From an uncultured Bacteroidales bacterium (GTDB lineage Bacteria > Bacteroidota > Bacteroidia > Bacteroidales > P3), in assembly GCA_937886715.1 (NCBI GenBank), contig CAKZZD010000024.1, positions 1 to 64,000 on the forward strand: a stretch of DNA of 64,000 bases, in the 5' to 3' direction. Positions within the stretch are counted from its first letter, which is position 1, and every line of letters begins with the position of its first letter. The notes below the pieces were generated by a model. It saw only the letters and a list, made by a program, of their open reading frames with translations, was not told where the DNA came from and made no database searches. Position numbers and translations under genes: made by a program. This document shows positions 55,989-64,000 of this stretch, one piece after another.

Positions 55989-56230
55989 TCGATTCTGTAA
56001 TCATTTTTTTAGCAACCAACCCATAAACGAACAATTATTTTAGGATAACAAAAATATTATATTCAACATTCCAATAGCGTTTGCTGTTTGTTCCGACCTG
56101 GCTGAAACGTGGAAAATTTCAAGGGGCTAGACAAGAAGCAGATGCTCGCGATGTGCGAGCATTTTGTCTGTCCCAAAGGTACTTTCCACGACCTCAGCTA
56201 GGAGACGAGATGCTCGCCTCCTTTTTATTT
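55989..56230 (+). ncRNA. Structured non-coding RNA, about 240 nt
   Basis: The first 100 bases are AU-rich. From 56097 a long interrupted hairpin forms. CCTGGCTG (56097-56104) pairs with CAGCTAGG (56195-56202) and CGTGGAAA (56108-56115) with TTTCCACG (56183-56190). AGACAA (56129-56134) pairs with TTGTCT (56164-56169) and ATGCTCGC (56142-56149) with GCGAGCAT (56155-56162). A terminator follows at 56201-56230. The rod-like shape recalls 6S RNA, but I cannot assign a family. No coding sequence overlaps it. Confidence 0.68.
56201..56230 (+). terminator. Terminator of the structured RNA
   Basis: GGAGACGAG (56201-56209) pairs with CTCGCCTCC (56213-56221) with one A-C mismatch, loop ATG, followed by TTTTTATTT. 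The first two G residues are shared with the long hairpin's outer stem. Confidence 0.78.
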
Positions 56231-56287
56231 GGGGTCGTTGGAAAGAGTGAGGGATAGGCTGCAAACCGCCACAAACAGCAAAGCCCT

Positions 56288-58405
56288 ATGCCCATCAAGA
56301 GCCTTATCAACGAGTTGCCCGACATCGTGCGCGACGGCAACCGCGAGGCGGCAGCCATCCTCGACCGCCTCTCCTCCCCCAACCGCATCACCCTGCAGAC
56401 CAACGAAGTGGTGCTGCCCGCCAAAGCCAGCAGTGCCATGCGCTTCCGTACGGGCGTACCCCCGTGTACGCCCGAATCATCCGAGGGCGTACCCCCGTGT
56501 ACGCACGAATCATCCGAGGGCGTACCCCCATGTACGCCCAAATCATCCGAGGGCGTACACGGGGGTACGCCCCTACAGATGAACCGCCTCATCTACGGCG
56601 ACAACCTGCTGGCTATGCAGGCGTTGCTGGCCGGCGACCCCGACACGGGCCTGCCCTCGCTGCGCGGCAAGGTGGACCTCATCTACATCGACCCGCCCTT
56701 CGACAGCAAGGCCGACTACCGTACCAAACTGACGCTCCCGGGTGGCGACATCAGCCAGAAACCCACCACCATCGAGCAATTCGCCTACGCCGACACCTGG
56801 AAAGACGGCACCGCCAGTTACCTACGTATGCTCTACCCCCGCCTCGTCCTGATGCGCGAACTCCTCTCCGACCACGGCAGCATCTACGTACATATCGACT
56901 GGCACGTCGGCCACTACGTCAAGGTGCTGATGGATGAGATATTCGGAAAGAGTAATTTCGTAAATGAAATTGTTTGGCAAAGAGTTTATGCACACAATGA
57001 TACCAATAAATACGGAACAATTCATGATTGCATATTCTATTATGCAAAGGATATGAATAATAGGGAGTGGAATGTACAATACACTCCATACGATGAGAAA
57101 TATTTGAAAATGTACTCGATGGATGATGGCGATGGGAGGAAATATAAAGTTGAAAACACATTAGGGCCAGGAGGTCGGGGCGTTTATTACAATTGGAATG
57201 GTCATTACAGGGCCTGGAGATATTCTGAAGAAAATATGAAAGCACTTGATGAACAAGGACTTCTTTATTACACCTCATCTGGATTCCCTAAGAAGAAAAT
57301 ATATCTTGATGAGATGCCCGGGAAACCAATACAGTCCATTTGGACTGACATTAATCTCATTGCAGGTCAGGCAAAAGAACTAACGAATTATGCTACCCAA
57401 AAGCCCGAGGCACTGTTGGAACGCATTATCAAAGCTTCCAGCAACGAGGGCGACCTGGTCTGCGACTTCTTCGGTGGCAGCGGCACCACGGCGGCGGTGG
57501 CGGAACGGCTGGGGCGCAGGTGGATCACATCCGACATCGGCAAGCCCGCCACGCTGGTGATGCGCAAGCGCCTCATCGACCAGGAGGTGAAGCCCTTCCT
57601 CTACCAGGCCATCGGCGACTACCAGAAGGAGATGATGCACAGCACCCGCCTCTTCAAAAGCATCGGCGACCTCAGCCAACAGGTGATACAGCTCTACGGC
57701 GCCCTGCCTTTCACGCCCGACCAGGTGAGCGACCGCAATTATGGCTACATCAAGGACGAACGCACTCTGGTCTATGTGGACAGCCCCAACAAGCTAACAG
57801 GCCGCGCCACGCTGCGCCGCGCCAGCGAAGCCACACAGAGCCTCCTCGGCGGCGGATGGAAAAAGTGCATCGTACTTGCCTGGAACTTCAGCTTCGACAT
57901 CAGCACCGCCATAGAGGAGTACAAGCAGACTGTCGAGGTGCTGGTCATACCGCCCGACCTGATGGAACGCCTGAAAAAACAAGGCTTCGCCAAACTTGTC
58001 CAAAGCGGCACCATACGCTTCAGCGGTCTGCAGTACCTTGCGCTGCACCCCATCGAGAAACGCACCACCGCCGACGGCGACATACTCACCATACGCCTGC
58101 GCGACTATGTGCAGCTCTCGCCGGAGAGCATCCCCCTCGACGACAAGGACCGCGAGGCGGTGCGCCGCGTGATGAACGAGGATCCCCTGGCCCTCATCGA
58201 GTACTGGAGCATCGACCCCGACTACGACGGCGTGACCTTCCGCTCCACCTGGCAGGACTACCGCGAGAACACCGCCCAGGACCACGACCCGCTGCACTGC
58301 GTCTACCGCGCCGACCTCACCGTGCCGCACCGCGACAGCCGCGCCGTCTGCGTCAAGGCCGTCGACGTCTTCGGCTTTGAAAGCGTAGTGGTGGAAAGGG
58401 TGTAA
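56288..58405 (+). CDS. mod: Type III restriction-modification methyltransferase (Mod)
   Basis: Mod has 705 residues. The N-terminal helical part begins [14 protein letters not shown] and is followed by an in-frame repeat tract (about 56-95). The catalytic core starts at [16 protein letters not shown]; motif IV DPPF (135-138) precedes motif I FFGGSGTT (394-401), the beta-class order of adenine N6 methyltransferases. Bases 56935-57415, between the two, are strikingly AT-rich and should hold the target-recognition part. With Res it forms a type III system that methylates one strand of an asymmetric site. An internal ATG at 56579 could serve as an alternative start. Confidence 0.9.
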   Translation: MPIKSLINELPDIVRDGNREAAAILDRLSSPNRITLQTNEVVLPAKASSAMRFRTGVPPCTPESSEGVPPCTHESSEGVPPCTPKSSEGVHGGTPLQMNRLIYGDNLLAMQALLAGDPDTGLPSLRGKVDLIYIDPPFDSKADYRTKLTLPGGDISQKPTTIEQFAYADTWKDGTASYLRMLYPRLVLMRELLSDHGSIYVHIDWHVGHYVKVLMDEIFGKSNFVNEIVWQRVYAHNDTNKYGTIHDCIFYYAKDMNNREWNVQYTPYDEKYLKMYSMDDGDGRKYKVENTLGPGGRGVYYNWNGHYRAWRYSEENMKALDEQGLLYYTSSGFPKKKIYLDEMPGKPIQSIWTDINLIAGQAKELTNYATQKPEALLERIIKASSNEGDLVCDFFGGSGTTAAVAERLGRRWITSDIGKPATLVMRKRLIDQEVKPFLYQAIGDYQKEMMHSTRLFKSIGDLSQQVIQLYGALPFTPDQVSDRNYGYIKDERTLVYVDSPNKLTGRATLRRASEATQSLLGGGWKKCIVLAWNFSFDISTAIEEYKQTVEVLVIPPDLMERLKKQGFAKLVQSGTIRFSGLQYLALHPIEKRTTADGDILTIRLRDYVQLSPESIPLDDKDREAVRRVMNEDPLALIEYWSIDPDYDGVTFRSTWQDYRENTAQDHDPLHCVYRADLTVPHRDSRAVCVKAVDVFGFESVVVERV
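56452..56573 (+). repeat. 33-bp tandem repeat with inverted end inside mod
   Basis: Three 33-base units at 56452-56484, 56485-56517 and 56518-56550 each consist of a 22-base GGGCGTACCCCCGTGTACGC-type block plus an 11-base GAATCATCCGA block. A reverse-complement copy of the 22-base block closes the array (56551-56573), so the third unit and the end form a 22-bp hairpin with an 11-base loop. The tract encodes [15 protein letters not shown] 11-residue repeats and keeps the mod frame open. Confidence 0.9.
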
Positions 58406-58406
58406 A

Positions 58407-58442
58407 GGTTATAGGTTATCGGTTATAGATTTATTGGTTATG
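58407..58442 (+). repeat. GGTTAT repeats before the res start
   Basis: GGTTAT occurs at 58407, 58414 and 58421 with a 7-base period, and again at 58436, where it ends in the ATG of res. The mod-res gap consists almost wholly of it. Confidence 0.7.
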
Positions 58443-61247
58443 ATACAATACAACCAAGACAACATATCGCTGCTGCTGGCGCAGCGGCTGAGTAACAAGG
58501 TAAGCGAGGCCTGGGAGAGCGGCGAGATGATGGAGCGGGTGACGCCCGTGACTCGCGAACTGCTGCAATACTGGTTCTGCGAGCCGTTCACCACCGAGCG
58601 CCCCTACAACTTCCACCTCGGGCAGCGGCAGGCCATACTGAACACCATCTATCTGCACGAGGTAGCCGCCGTGCAAACCGTGGAGGACAACTACGCGGCC
58701 GTAATACCCGACGAAATGGGAATCGTGGATATGGCCAACCTTCGACAGGAGAAATACCGCATGCCCAAATACGCCGTCAAGATGGCCACCGGCACAGGCA
58801 AGACCTGGGTGATGCACGCCTTGGTGCTGTGGCAGATGCTCAACGCAAGGCACACGGGTGGCGACCGCTTCACACAGCGCTTCCTGCTTATCGCTCCCGG
58901 CATCATCGTCTACGAACGGCTGCTCGACGCCTACCTCGGTAAAACGGAGAACGGCGAGCGAAGAGCCGACAACGCCGACTTGCACCGCTACCAAGAGCTG
59001 TTTCTGCCACCGCAATACCGCGATGAGGTGTTCAATTTTGTGCAGACCAACACCGTAAGCAAAGACCAAGGCATCGGCCGCAAAGCCACCGGCGAAGGCT
59101 TGATAGCCATCACCAACTGGCACCTCTTCCTGCAAAAGGACGACGATGAAAAAGGTCTGGTGGACGAGCTGCTACCGTTGCGGCCGGGCATTGCCAGCGG
59201 CAACGCCCTCGATGCCCTCGACCGGCGCTACCTGCGCGGCTCCGAAGCGGAATACCTGCACGACCTGCCGGACCTGATGGTTATCAACGACGAGGCTCAC
59301 CACGTGCACGAAAACGGAGGAAACGAAGACGACGTGCAATGGCAGCAGGCGCTGGACTATATGCTATGCGGCAAACGATGCCGGCTGCAGGTGGACTTCA
59401 GCGCCACACCCTACGAGCAACGGGGGAAAAACCGCAGGATATACTTTCCGCACATCGTGGTGGACTTCGACCTGAATGAGGCCATGCAGCACGGCCTGGT
59501 AAAAACCCTGTCGCTCGACCAGCGGCAAGCATTGACCGCGCTGGAAGGCCTCGACTATAGCGCCATCCGCGAAGGCCGCTCGGTGATAGCCCTCAGCGAC
59601 GGACAAAAGCTGATGCTGCGGGCCGGCATAGAACGGCTGAACCGGCTGCAAACGGACTTCGGGGAACAGAAATACGCCAAGATGCTGGTGGTGTGCGAAG
59701 ACACCAAGGTCACGCCACTGGTGGAACACTACCTCTTCAGCGAAGGGCTTGCTCCGGAGGAGGTGCTGCGGGTGGACAGCGACGCCAAAGGCAATATGAA
59801 AGACGACGAGTGGCACCGCGTCAGCGAACGCCTCAGCAATGTGGACCACTATGCCGATCCGCGCGTGATAGTGAGCGTCATGATGCTGCGTGAAGGCTTC
59901 GACGTGAACAACATCTGCGTCATCGTACCGCTACGCAGCAGCCAGAGCGACATCTTGCTGGAACAGACCATCGGACGCGGACTTCGCCTGATGTGGCGCG
60001 AACCGGAATACAGCGACGCCAAGCTGGAGAACCGCCACAGGCTGCTGGTAGAAAAACGCGAGCCGTTGAACTACATGGACATACTGTTCATCGTGGAGCA
60101 TCCGCGCTTCCGCAAATTCTACGACGACCTGATCAACGGCGGCCTGGCAGCCGTGGACACCGGCGACAACACGGCAAACGCCATGGGCGACATGGTGACG
60201 GCCGCACTGAAAGAGGGATACGAAAAATACGATATAGCCTGGATCAACATCATGCGCGAAAGCGAAGAACTGCTGGAAATGCCCATGCCGGATGTCAATC
60301 GCATGGAGACCTTCACAGCCTACACCCTCGACCAACTGCGGAGATATCTGGCAACAGACGGCGAGACATTCGTCAGCCAAGCGGTAGCCATGAAGACCAC
60401 CTTCGGCAAATTCACCGTGAAAGCCGACCTCTTCACCGCCGACAGCTATCGCGAATATCTGCAGAAACTGCTGCGCACCATCACACACTCGCAGGATCAC
60501 GAAAAACCGCTGCTCCAGATTGGCGAAGCCATGCTGATGCAGACTCTCGACCGATATATCCGCACCCGCCTCTTCGGGCAGATTTTCGACCCCTTCCAAG
60601 GCAACGACTGGAAGATACTGCTGGCACAGAACTGTGTGGTAACGCAGCACATTGTGAAGGTGATGGCGGCCGAACTCTTCCGCCTGCAGCAGGAGGTCCT
60701 GTCCACCGAAGCAGTGGTGGAGGAGACATTCTTTTCAAGTGTGGAGAGGTTACCCATGCGAGAACACTACTCGCAAGAATATCGCAAGACCATCTACACA
60801 CGCACGGCATATCCGTCGCACGGTGGCGGTTTGGAACATGCATTTATGGATTTTATCGACAACGACAGCGAGGTGCACCGATGGATAAAAATCAGCGAGA
60901 CACGCCACCGCTTTGCCTCAATCGCCTACATGCGCCACGACGGTCTCATGGCCACCTACCACCCCGACTTCATCGTCGCCACAGCCAACAAGACATACAT
61001 CGTGGAAACCAAGGGCCAGGACAAGGTAGCCGACCGCAATGTGCAACAAAAACGCCGCGCAGCCACGGAATGGTGTGCCAAGATAAACACCCTTCCCGCC
61101 CCATTGCGCCACAACCGCCAGTGGGAATACATCCTCATAGGGGAAAACAGCTTCTACGGGCTGACCACCAACGGGGCCACTTTCGGCGACCTCTGCCAAC
61201 GGTGCCGCATCAGCACCGATATTGTGCTGGGAGAGCTGACGTTTTGA
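58440..61247 (+). CDS. res: Type III restriction enzyme Res subunit
   Basis: Res has 935 residues from the ATG at 58440 (a TTG six bases upstream is in frame). The SF2 helicase part has Walker A MATGTGKT (115-122), DEAH (284-287), DFSATPYEQ and the arginine-finger block IGRGLRLMWREPE. The C-terminal nuclease PD-(D/E)xK is YHPDFIV (D843) with YIVETKGQD (E856, K858). It cuts DNA at a distance when two unmethylated sites meet, working with Mod. All catalytic motifs are intact, so the system looks active. A terminator follows. Confidence 0.95.
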   Translation: MIQYNQDNISLLLAQRLSNKVSEAWESGEMMERVTPVTRELLQYWFCEPFTTERPYNFHLGQRQAILNTIYLHEVAAVQTVEDNYAAVIPDEMGIVDMANLRQEKYRMPKYAVKMATGTGKTWVMHALVLWQMLNARHTGGDRFTQRFLLIAPGIIVYERLLDAYLGKTENGERRADNADLHRYQELFLPPQYRDEVFNFVQTNTVSKDQGIGRKATGEGLIAITNWHLFLQKDDDEKGLVDELLPLRPGIASGNALDALDRRYLRGSEAEYLHDLPDLMVINDEAHHVHENGGNEDDVQWQQALDYMLCGKRCRLQVDFSATPYEQRGKNRRIYFPHIVVDFDLNEAMQHGLVKTLSLDQRQALTALEGLDYSAIREGRSVIALSDGQKLMLRAGIERLNRLQTDFGEQKYAKMLVVCEDTKVTPLVEHYLFSEGLAPEEVLRVDSDAKGNMKDDEWHRVSERLSNVDHYADPRVIVSVMMLREGFDVNNICVIVPLRSSQSDILLEQTIGRGLRLMWREPEYSDAKLENRHRLLVEKREPLNYMDILFIVEHPRFRKFYDDLINGGLAAVDTGDNTANAMGDMVTAALKEGYEKYDIAWINIMRESEELLEMPMPDVNRMETFTAYTLDQLRRYLATDGETFVSQAVAMKTTFGKFTVKADLFTADSYREYLQKLLRTITHSQDHEKPLLQIGEAMLMQTLDRYIRTRLFGQIFDPFQGNDWKILLAQNCVVTQHIVKVMAAELFRLQQEVLSTEAVVEETFFSSVERLPMREHYSQEYRKTIYTRTAYPSHGGGLEHAFMDFIDNDSEVHRWIKISETRHRFASIAYMRHDGLMATYHPDFIVATANKTYIVETKGQDKVADRNVQQKRRAATEWCAKINTLPAPLRHNRQWEYILIGENSFYGLTTNGATFGDLCQRCRISTDIVLGELTF

Positions 61248-61266
61248 CCCGCTCCGATACCTATCG

Positions 61267-61297
61267 AAGAGGATGCCGCAAGCACCCTCTTTTTTTT
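61267..61297 (+). terminator. Terminator after the restriction operon
   Basis: AAGAGGATGC (61267-61276) pairs with GCACCCTCTT (61282-61291) with one mismatch, loop CGCAA, followed by seven T. Confidence 0.85.
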
Positions 61298-61369
61298 ATC
61301 GAAAAACAATAAAATTGGACAAAAATCACCGTCCACGCAACACGCAGCAAATCAACACCATCTGCCTAC

Positions 61370-61457
61370 CAACTCCTACCCAACTCCTACCATAGTAGGA
61401 CATGGGTAGGAGTTGATAAGGAGAAGGTAGGTGGAAATCAAGCAGTTGCAGCGTTCA
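61370..61457 (+). repeat. Dispersed palindromic repeat, copy C
   Basis: Arms 61370-61390 and 61395-61415 (two mismatches, loop CATA) carry the same 11-base CTCCTACCCAA units. The conserved tail (GTGGAAATCAAGCAGTTG onward) is at 61431-61457. The rest of the 61248-61645 gap holds the terminator and nothing else I can support; the ORF at 61376-61588 is not credible. Confidence 0.85.
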
Positions 61458-61645
61458 GAATTTTTCCATGATATGATGCATAATTTGAATGGAAACGGTG
61501 TACTGCGGGAGGCATTTCGAAGCGGCAGAAGTGGCATCCCGGTTCGCACGTCAATGATGAATCCACAAAGAAAGAGAATGTGGACCACGACACAATAATA
61601 CGCCCATCCGGTGCGTTATAGAAAAAGATTAGCCACAGAACGATC

Positions 61646-62731
61646 ATGGAGGACAAACATCTATACAGCAACTTCGACTACGAGTCGGCACTGAAGGTGA
61701 ACGACGGGGTGCAACAGCCCAAACAGGTGAACAGCCAATTCGTTGAGCGGATGAAAGCGCGGCGTGCACAGGAGCCGTCGGTGGAAGAACTGGTGAGCGG
61801 TATCCTGCACGGCGACCGCACCCTTTTGAGCCGTGCCATCACGCTGGTGGAGAGCTCTCTGTTTGCCCACCAGCAGAAGGCCCAGCAGGTGATCGAACGC
61901 TGCCTGCCCTACAGCGGCAAGTCGGTGCGGCTGGGTATCACGGGTGTGCCGGGTGCCGGCAAGAGCACCGTGATCGAGGCGCTGGGCAAGATGCTCACCG
62001 CACACAACCACAAGGTGGCCGTGCTGGCCATCGACCCCAGCAGCGAGCGCAGCAAGGGAAGCATTCTGGGCGACAAGACCAGGATGGAAGAGCTGTCGGT
62101 AGACCCCAACGCCTTCATCCGTCCTTCCCCCTCGGCGGGGTCGCTGGGTGGCGTGGCCCGCAAAACGCGCGAGATCATCACCCTCTGCGAAGCTGCAGGC
62201 TTCGATGTGGTGATTGTGGAAACCGTTGGCGTGGGACAGAGCGAAGTGGCGGCCCACTCGATGGTGGACTTCTTCCTGCTGCTGCAACTGGCCAACACTG
62301 GCGATGAACTTCAAGGCATCAAGCGCGGCATCATGGAGATGGCCGACATGATTGCCATCAACAAGTGCGAACTGGACATGCAGCGGGCCAATCTGGCCGC
62401 CGGCCAGTTCCGCAACGCCCTGCACCTGTTCCCCATGCCCGAGAGCGGCTGGACGGTGAAGGTGACGCTCTGCTCGGCCTACACCAAGGAGGGCATCGAC
62501 GGGCTGTGGAACTCGGTGATGGAGTATGTGGCCTTCACCAAGCAGAACGGGTATTTCTACCACAAGCGCCAGCAGCAGAACATACGCATCATGAGCGAGG
62601 CCATCGAGAACGGCCTGCGCGAGCGTTTCTTCAACCAGCCGGGGATCGAGGAGCGCATCGAACGGCTGAAAAAAGAAATCCTGGACAACAAGATCAGCCC
62701 CTACGCCGCGGCCGACGAACTGCTGTCATGA
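61646..62731 (+). CDS. meaB: Methylmalonyl-CoA mutase-associated GTPase MeaB
   Basis: MeaB has 361 residues of the ArgK/MeaB G3E GTPase family. Motifs are the P-loop GVPGAGKSTVIEALG, AIDPSSERSKGSILGDKTRM, VETVGVGQSE and NKCELD for base recognition. It protects and reloads the B12 cofactor of methylmalonyl-CoA mutase, whose large subunit gene is at 28001-30157. It overlaps hemW by 4 bases (ATGA). Confidence 0.95.
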   Translation: MEDKHLYSNFDYESALKVNDGVQQPKQVNSQFVERMKARRAQEPSVEELVSGILHGDRTLLSRAITLVESSLFAHQQKAQQVIERCLPYSGKSVRLGITGVPGAGKSTVIEALGKMLTAHNHKVAVLAIDPSSERSKGSILGDKTRMEELSVDPNAFIRPSPSAGSLGGVARKTREIITLCEAAGFDVVIVETVGVGQSEVAAHSMVDFFLLLQLANTGDELQGIKRGIMEMADMIAINKCELDMQRANLAAGQFRNALHLFPMPESGWTVKVTLCSAYTKEGIDGLWNSVMEYVAFTKQNGYFYHKRQQQNIRIMSEAIENGLRERFFNQPGIEERIERLKKEILDNKISPYAAADELLS

Positions 62732-63837
62732 TCTACGTGCACGTTCCTTTCTGCCATCGCAAGTGCAGCTACTGTGCCTTCTATTCGACGGCACAGCGAG
62801 GTGGTCACGATGACTATGTGGCGGCTCTGGTCGAAGAGATCGAGCAGCGACGCGACGAGATGCCGTGGCCGGTGAAGACGCTTTATTTCGGCGGCGGCAC
62901 TCCTTCGATTTTGAGCATCGGCGAACTGGACACGATAGCCCGTGCCCTGAGCAGGAATTTCGACCTTGTCGGGCTGGAGGAATGCACCATCGAATGCAAC
63001 CCCGAGGATCTGACAGACGACTACATCAAGGGGCTGGCGGACACCGGCCTGTTCAACCGGCTGAGCATCGGCATCCAGAGCTTCGACGACACAACACTGC
63101 GCACGCTTAACCGCCGACACAATGCCCGTCAGGCCCTCGATGCCATCGCATCGGCCAACAAACATGGATTCAGCAACATAACTATCGACCTGATGTATGG
63201 TCTGCCGGGCATGAGCCTTGACGAATGGACAGACACCTGCCGCACTGCCGCCGCGCTGCCGGTGACCCACATCTCGGCCTATTCCCTGACGCTGGAGCCA
63301 GGCACCATACTGGACCGGCAGGTGGCCCGCGGCATGGTGGCGCTGCCGTCGGACGACGTAATTGTGGAGCAGTATCACATGTTGGTGGATGTCCTGGAAG
63401 AGGCCGGCTTCGAACACTATGAGATCTCCAACTTCTGCCGTCCGGGATATGCGTCGAAGCACAACAGCCGCTACTGGACACGCACTCCTTACCTGGGCAT
63501 TGGACCGGGAGCCCACAGTTTCTCGCTGGCGGGAGGCGGCTTCGGCGTGAGAAGGTGGAACAAAGCCGACGTGGCCGATTATATATCGCACCATAGCTAC
63601 GGCGAAGAACGGCTGGAGGAGAAAGACGCCTACAACGAGATGCTGATGACGGCACTACGGACCTCGCGCGGCATCGGTGCCGACGACATTCCTGAGCGGT
63701 ACAAAAAAAGGCTGAATGCTGACATTCAACCTTATATCGGGCTTGGATGGATTGTTGCCGACGGGGGCCGCTACCGGCCTACCGCCGAAGGCATGCTTCA
63801 TGCCGACGGGATGGCCGCCGCGCTATTCGTCACCTGA
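62728..63837 (+). CDS. hemW: Radical SAM heme chaperone HemW
   Basis: HemW has 369 residues starting at the ATG at 62728, inside the end of meaB. The radical-SAM cluster motif is CHRKCSYC (C9, C13, C16), followed by YFGGGTPSIL and RLSIGIQSFDD. HemW-type proteins carry heme to its targets and were once annotated as oxygen-independent coproporphyrinogen oxidases; they differ from HemN by the shorter N-terminus seen here. It is coupled to meaB. Its 3' end overlaps the convergent SPOR gene by 15 bases. Confidence 0.92.
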   Translation: MIYVHVPFCHRKCSYCAFYSTAQRGGHDDYVAALVEEIEQRRDEMPWPVKTLYFGGGTPSILSIGELDTIARALSRNFDLVGLEECTIECNPEDLTDDYIKGLADTGLFNRLSIGIQSFDDTTLRTLNRRHNARQALDAIASANKHGFSNITIDLMYGLPGMSLDEWTDTCRTAAALPVTHISAYSLTLEPGTILDRQVARGMVALPSDDVIVEQYHMLVDVLEEAGFEHYEISNFCRPGYASKHNSRYWTRTPYLGIGPGAHSFSLAGGGFGVRRWNKADVADYISHHSYGEERLEEKDAYNEMLMTALRTSRGIGADDIPERYKKRLNADIQPYIGLGWIVADGGRYRPTAEGMLHADGMAAALFVT

Positions 63838-64000
63838 CGTTTCGTCGTCGGGGGCATACTCGATCCGCTCAGGCGGTTCGGGATAGATATTGTCGCGAAT
63901 GATATAGCCCTTGTAGGTTTCCTTTATCTGCTGCAGGAAGGCGAATGCTTCAAGGCGCGTGCGGAAATCGCCCACTTTGACTTTGAAGTTGGGCTCATCA
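63823..64000 (-). CDS. SPOR-domain protein, 3' part only
   Basis: The last 58 residues of a minus-strand gene are visible; the start lies beyond the window. They read FKVKVGDFRTRLEAFAFL and onward through GYIIRDNI, the typical C-terminal half of a SPOR domain, which binds denuded septal glycan. An acidic tail ends in TSGDE with the stop at 63823-63825. Such proteins in Bacteroidota are usually exported and act at division sites. Confidence 0.7.
   Translation of the reverse strand, partial: DEPNFKVKVGDFRTRLEAFAFLQQIKETYKGYIIRDNIYPEPPERIEYAPDDETSGDE

Noticed and set aside
56452..56573. CRISPR array
   Set aside because: Units are contiguous 33-base repeats without variable spacers, lie inside a coding frame and have no cas1/cas2 nearby; the Cas4-like gene is 17 kb away.
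56935..57415. Frameshift or foreign gene inserted in mod
   Set aside because: The reading frame stays open throughout with Mod-like residues; base composition differs, but the gene is intact.
61376..61588. Minus-strand 70-codon ORF
   Set aside because: It covers repeat copy C and has no recognisable domain.

Overview
The window is chromosomal DNA of a GC-rich member of the Bacteroidota, most likely order Bacteroidales. Three things point there: type IX secretion sorting tails on two large surface proteins, a complete Bat aerotolerance operon, and repeated promoters of the Bacteroidota form (TTTG, about 20 bases, TAnnTTTG) with few recognisable Shine-Dalgarno sites. The family set also fits (DUF4249 with a TonB-dependent receptor, CstA of about 490 residues, BspA-type leucine-rich repeats, a purH-mreB pair). 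No rRNA, phage, insertion sequence or CRISPR array is visible.

Layout. 1-1250: end of a T9SS cargo protein, then four short palindromes. 1341-13026: one plus-strand run: MoxR ATPase, DUF58 protein, membrane protein, BatA, BatB, BatC, BatD, BatE, WG-repeat protein, RseC-like protein, RuvC and a transglutaminase-like lipoprotein, mostly overlapping or nearly abutting. 13089-17962 (minus): a lipoprotein, a small anti-sigma-like protein, an ECF sigma factor and a very long Sel1-repeat protein. 18155-18303: a candidate small RNA with an operator-like palindrome. 18280-21586 (minus): ubiE, menA and aspS. 21847-25831 (minus): a TupA-like ATP-grasp protein, an exo/endonuclease-phosphatase protein and an EF-hand membrane protein. 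26145-30157: LysE exporter, LRR protein and methylmalonyl-CoA mutase large subunit. 30439-32969: a phosphatase, a PurL-like protein, a lipoprotein and a secreted nuclease. 33437-39362 (plus): pfkA, an outer-membrane protein, purH, mreB, a LOG protein and a Cas4-like nuclease. 39420-44225 (minus): a YD-like secreted protein, CstA, a HerA-like ATPase and an outer-membrane protein. 44655-47807: a 1050-residue T9SS type B protein. 47888-55802 (minus): tRNA-Phe, lspA, a DUF3109 protein, serA-like, DUF4249, a TonB-dependent receptor, a potassium channel and an M16 peptidase. 55977-61247: a structured non-coding RNA, then a type III restriction-modification system. 61646-64000: meaB, hemW and the tail of a SPOR protein.

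How the genes fit together. The Bat run couples a MoxR chaperone to three von Willebrand A proteins and TPR partners at the envelope. AspS, MenA and UbiE sit in one unit, the last two making menaquinone for anaerobic respiration. MutB and MeaB belong to the B12-dependent propionate pathway but lie 30 kb apart, and no small subunit is seen. The M16-to-lspA run is nearly gapless and is probably one transcript from a strong promoter at 55819-55849.

The least ordinary parts are non-coding or mosaic. There is a candidate sRNA whose -33 box lies in a 22-bp palindrome. There is a roughly 240-nt structured RNA with its own promoter and terminator upstream of the restriction system. Several dispersed palindromic elements are built from 11-bp units, and one is inserted in frame in the methyltransferase gene, which also carries an AT-rich, apparently exchanged central segment.
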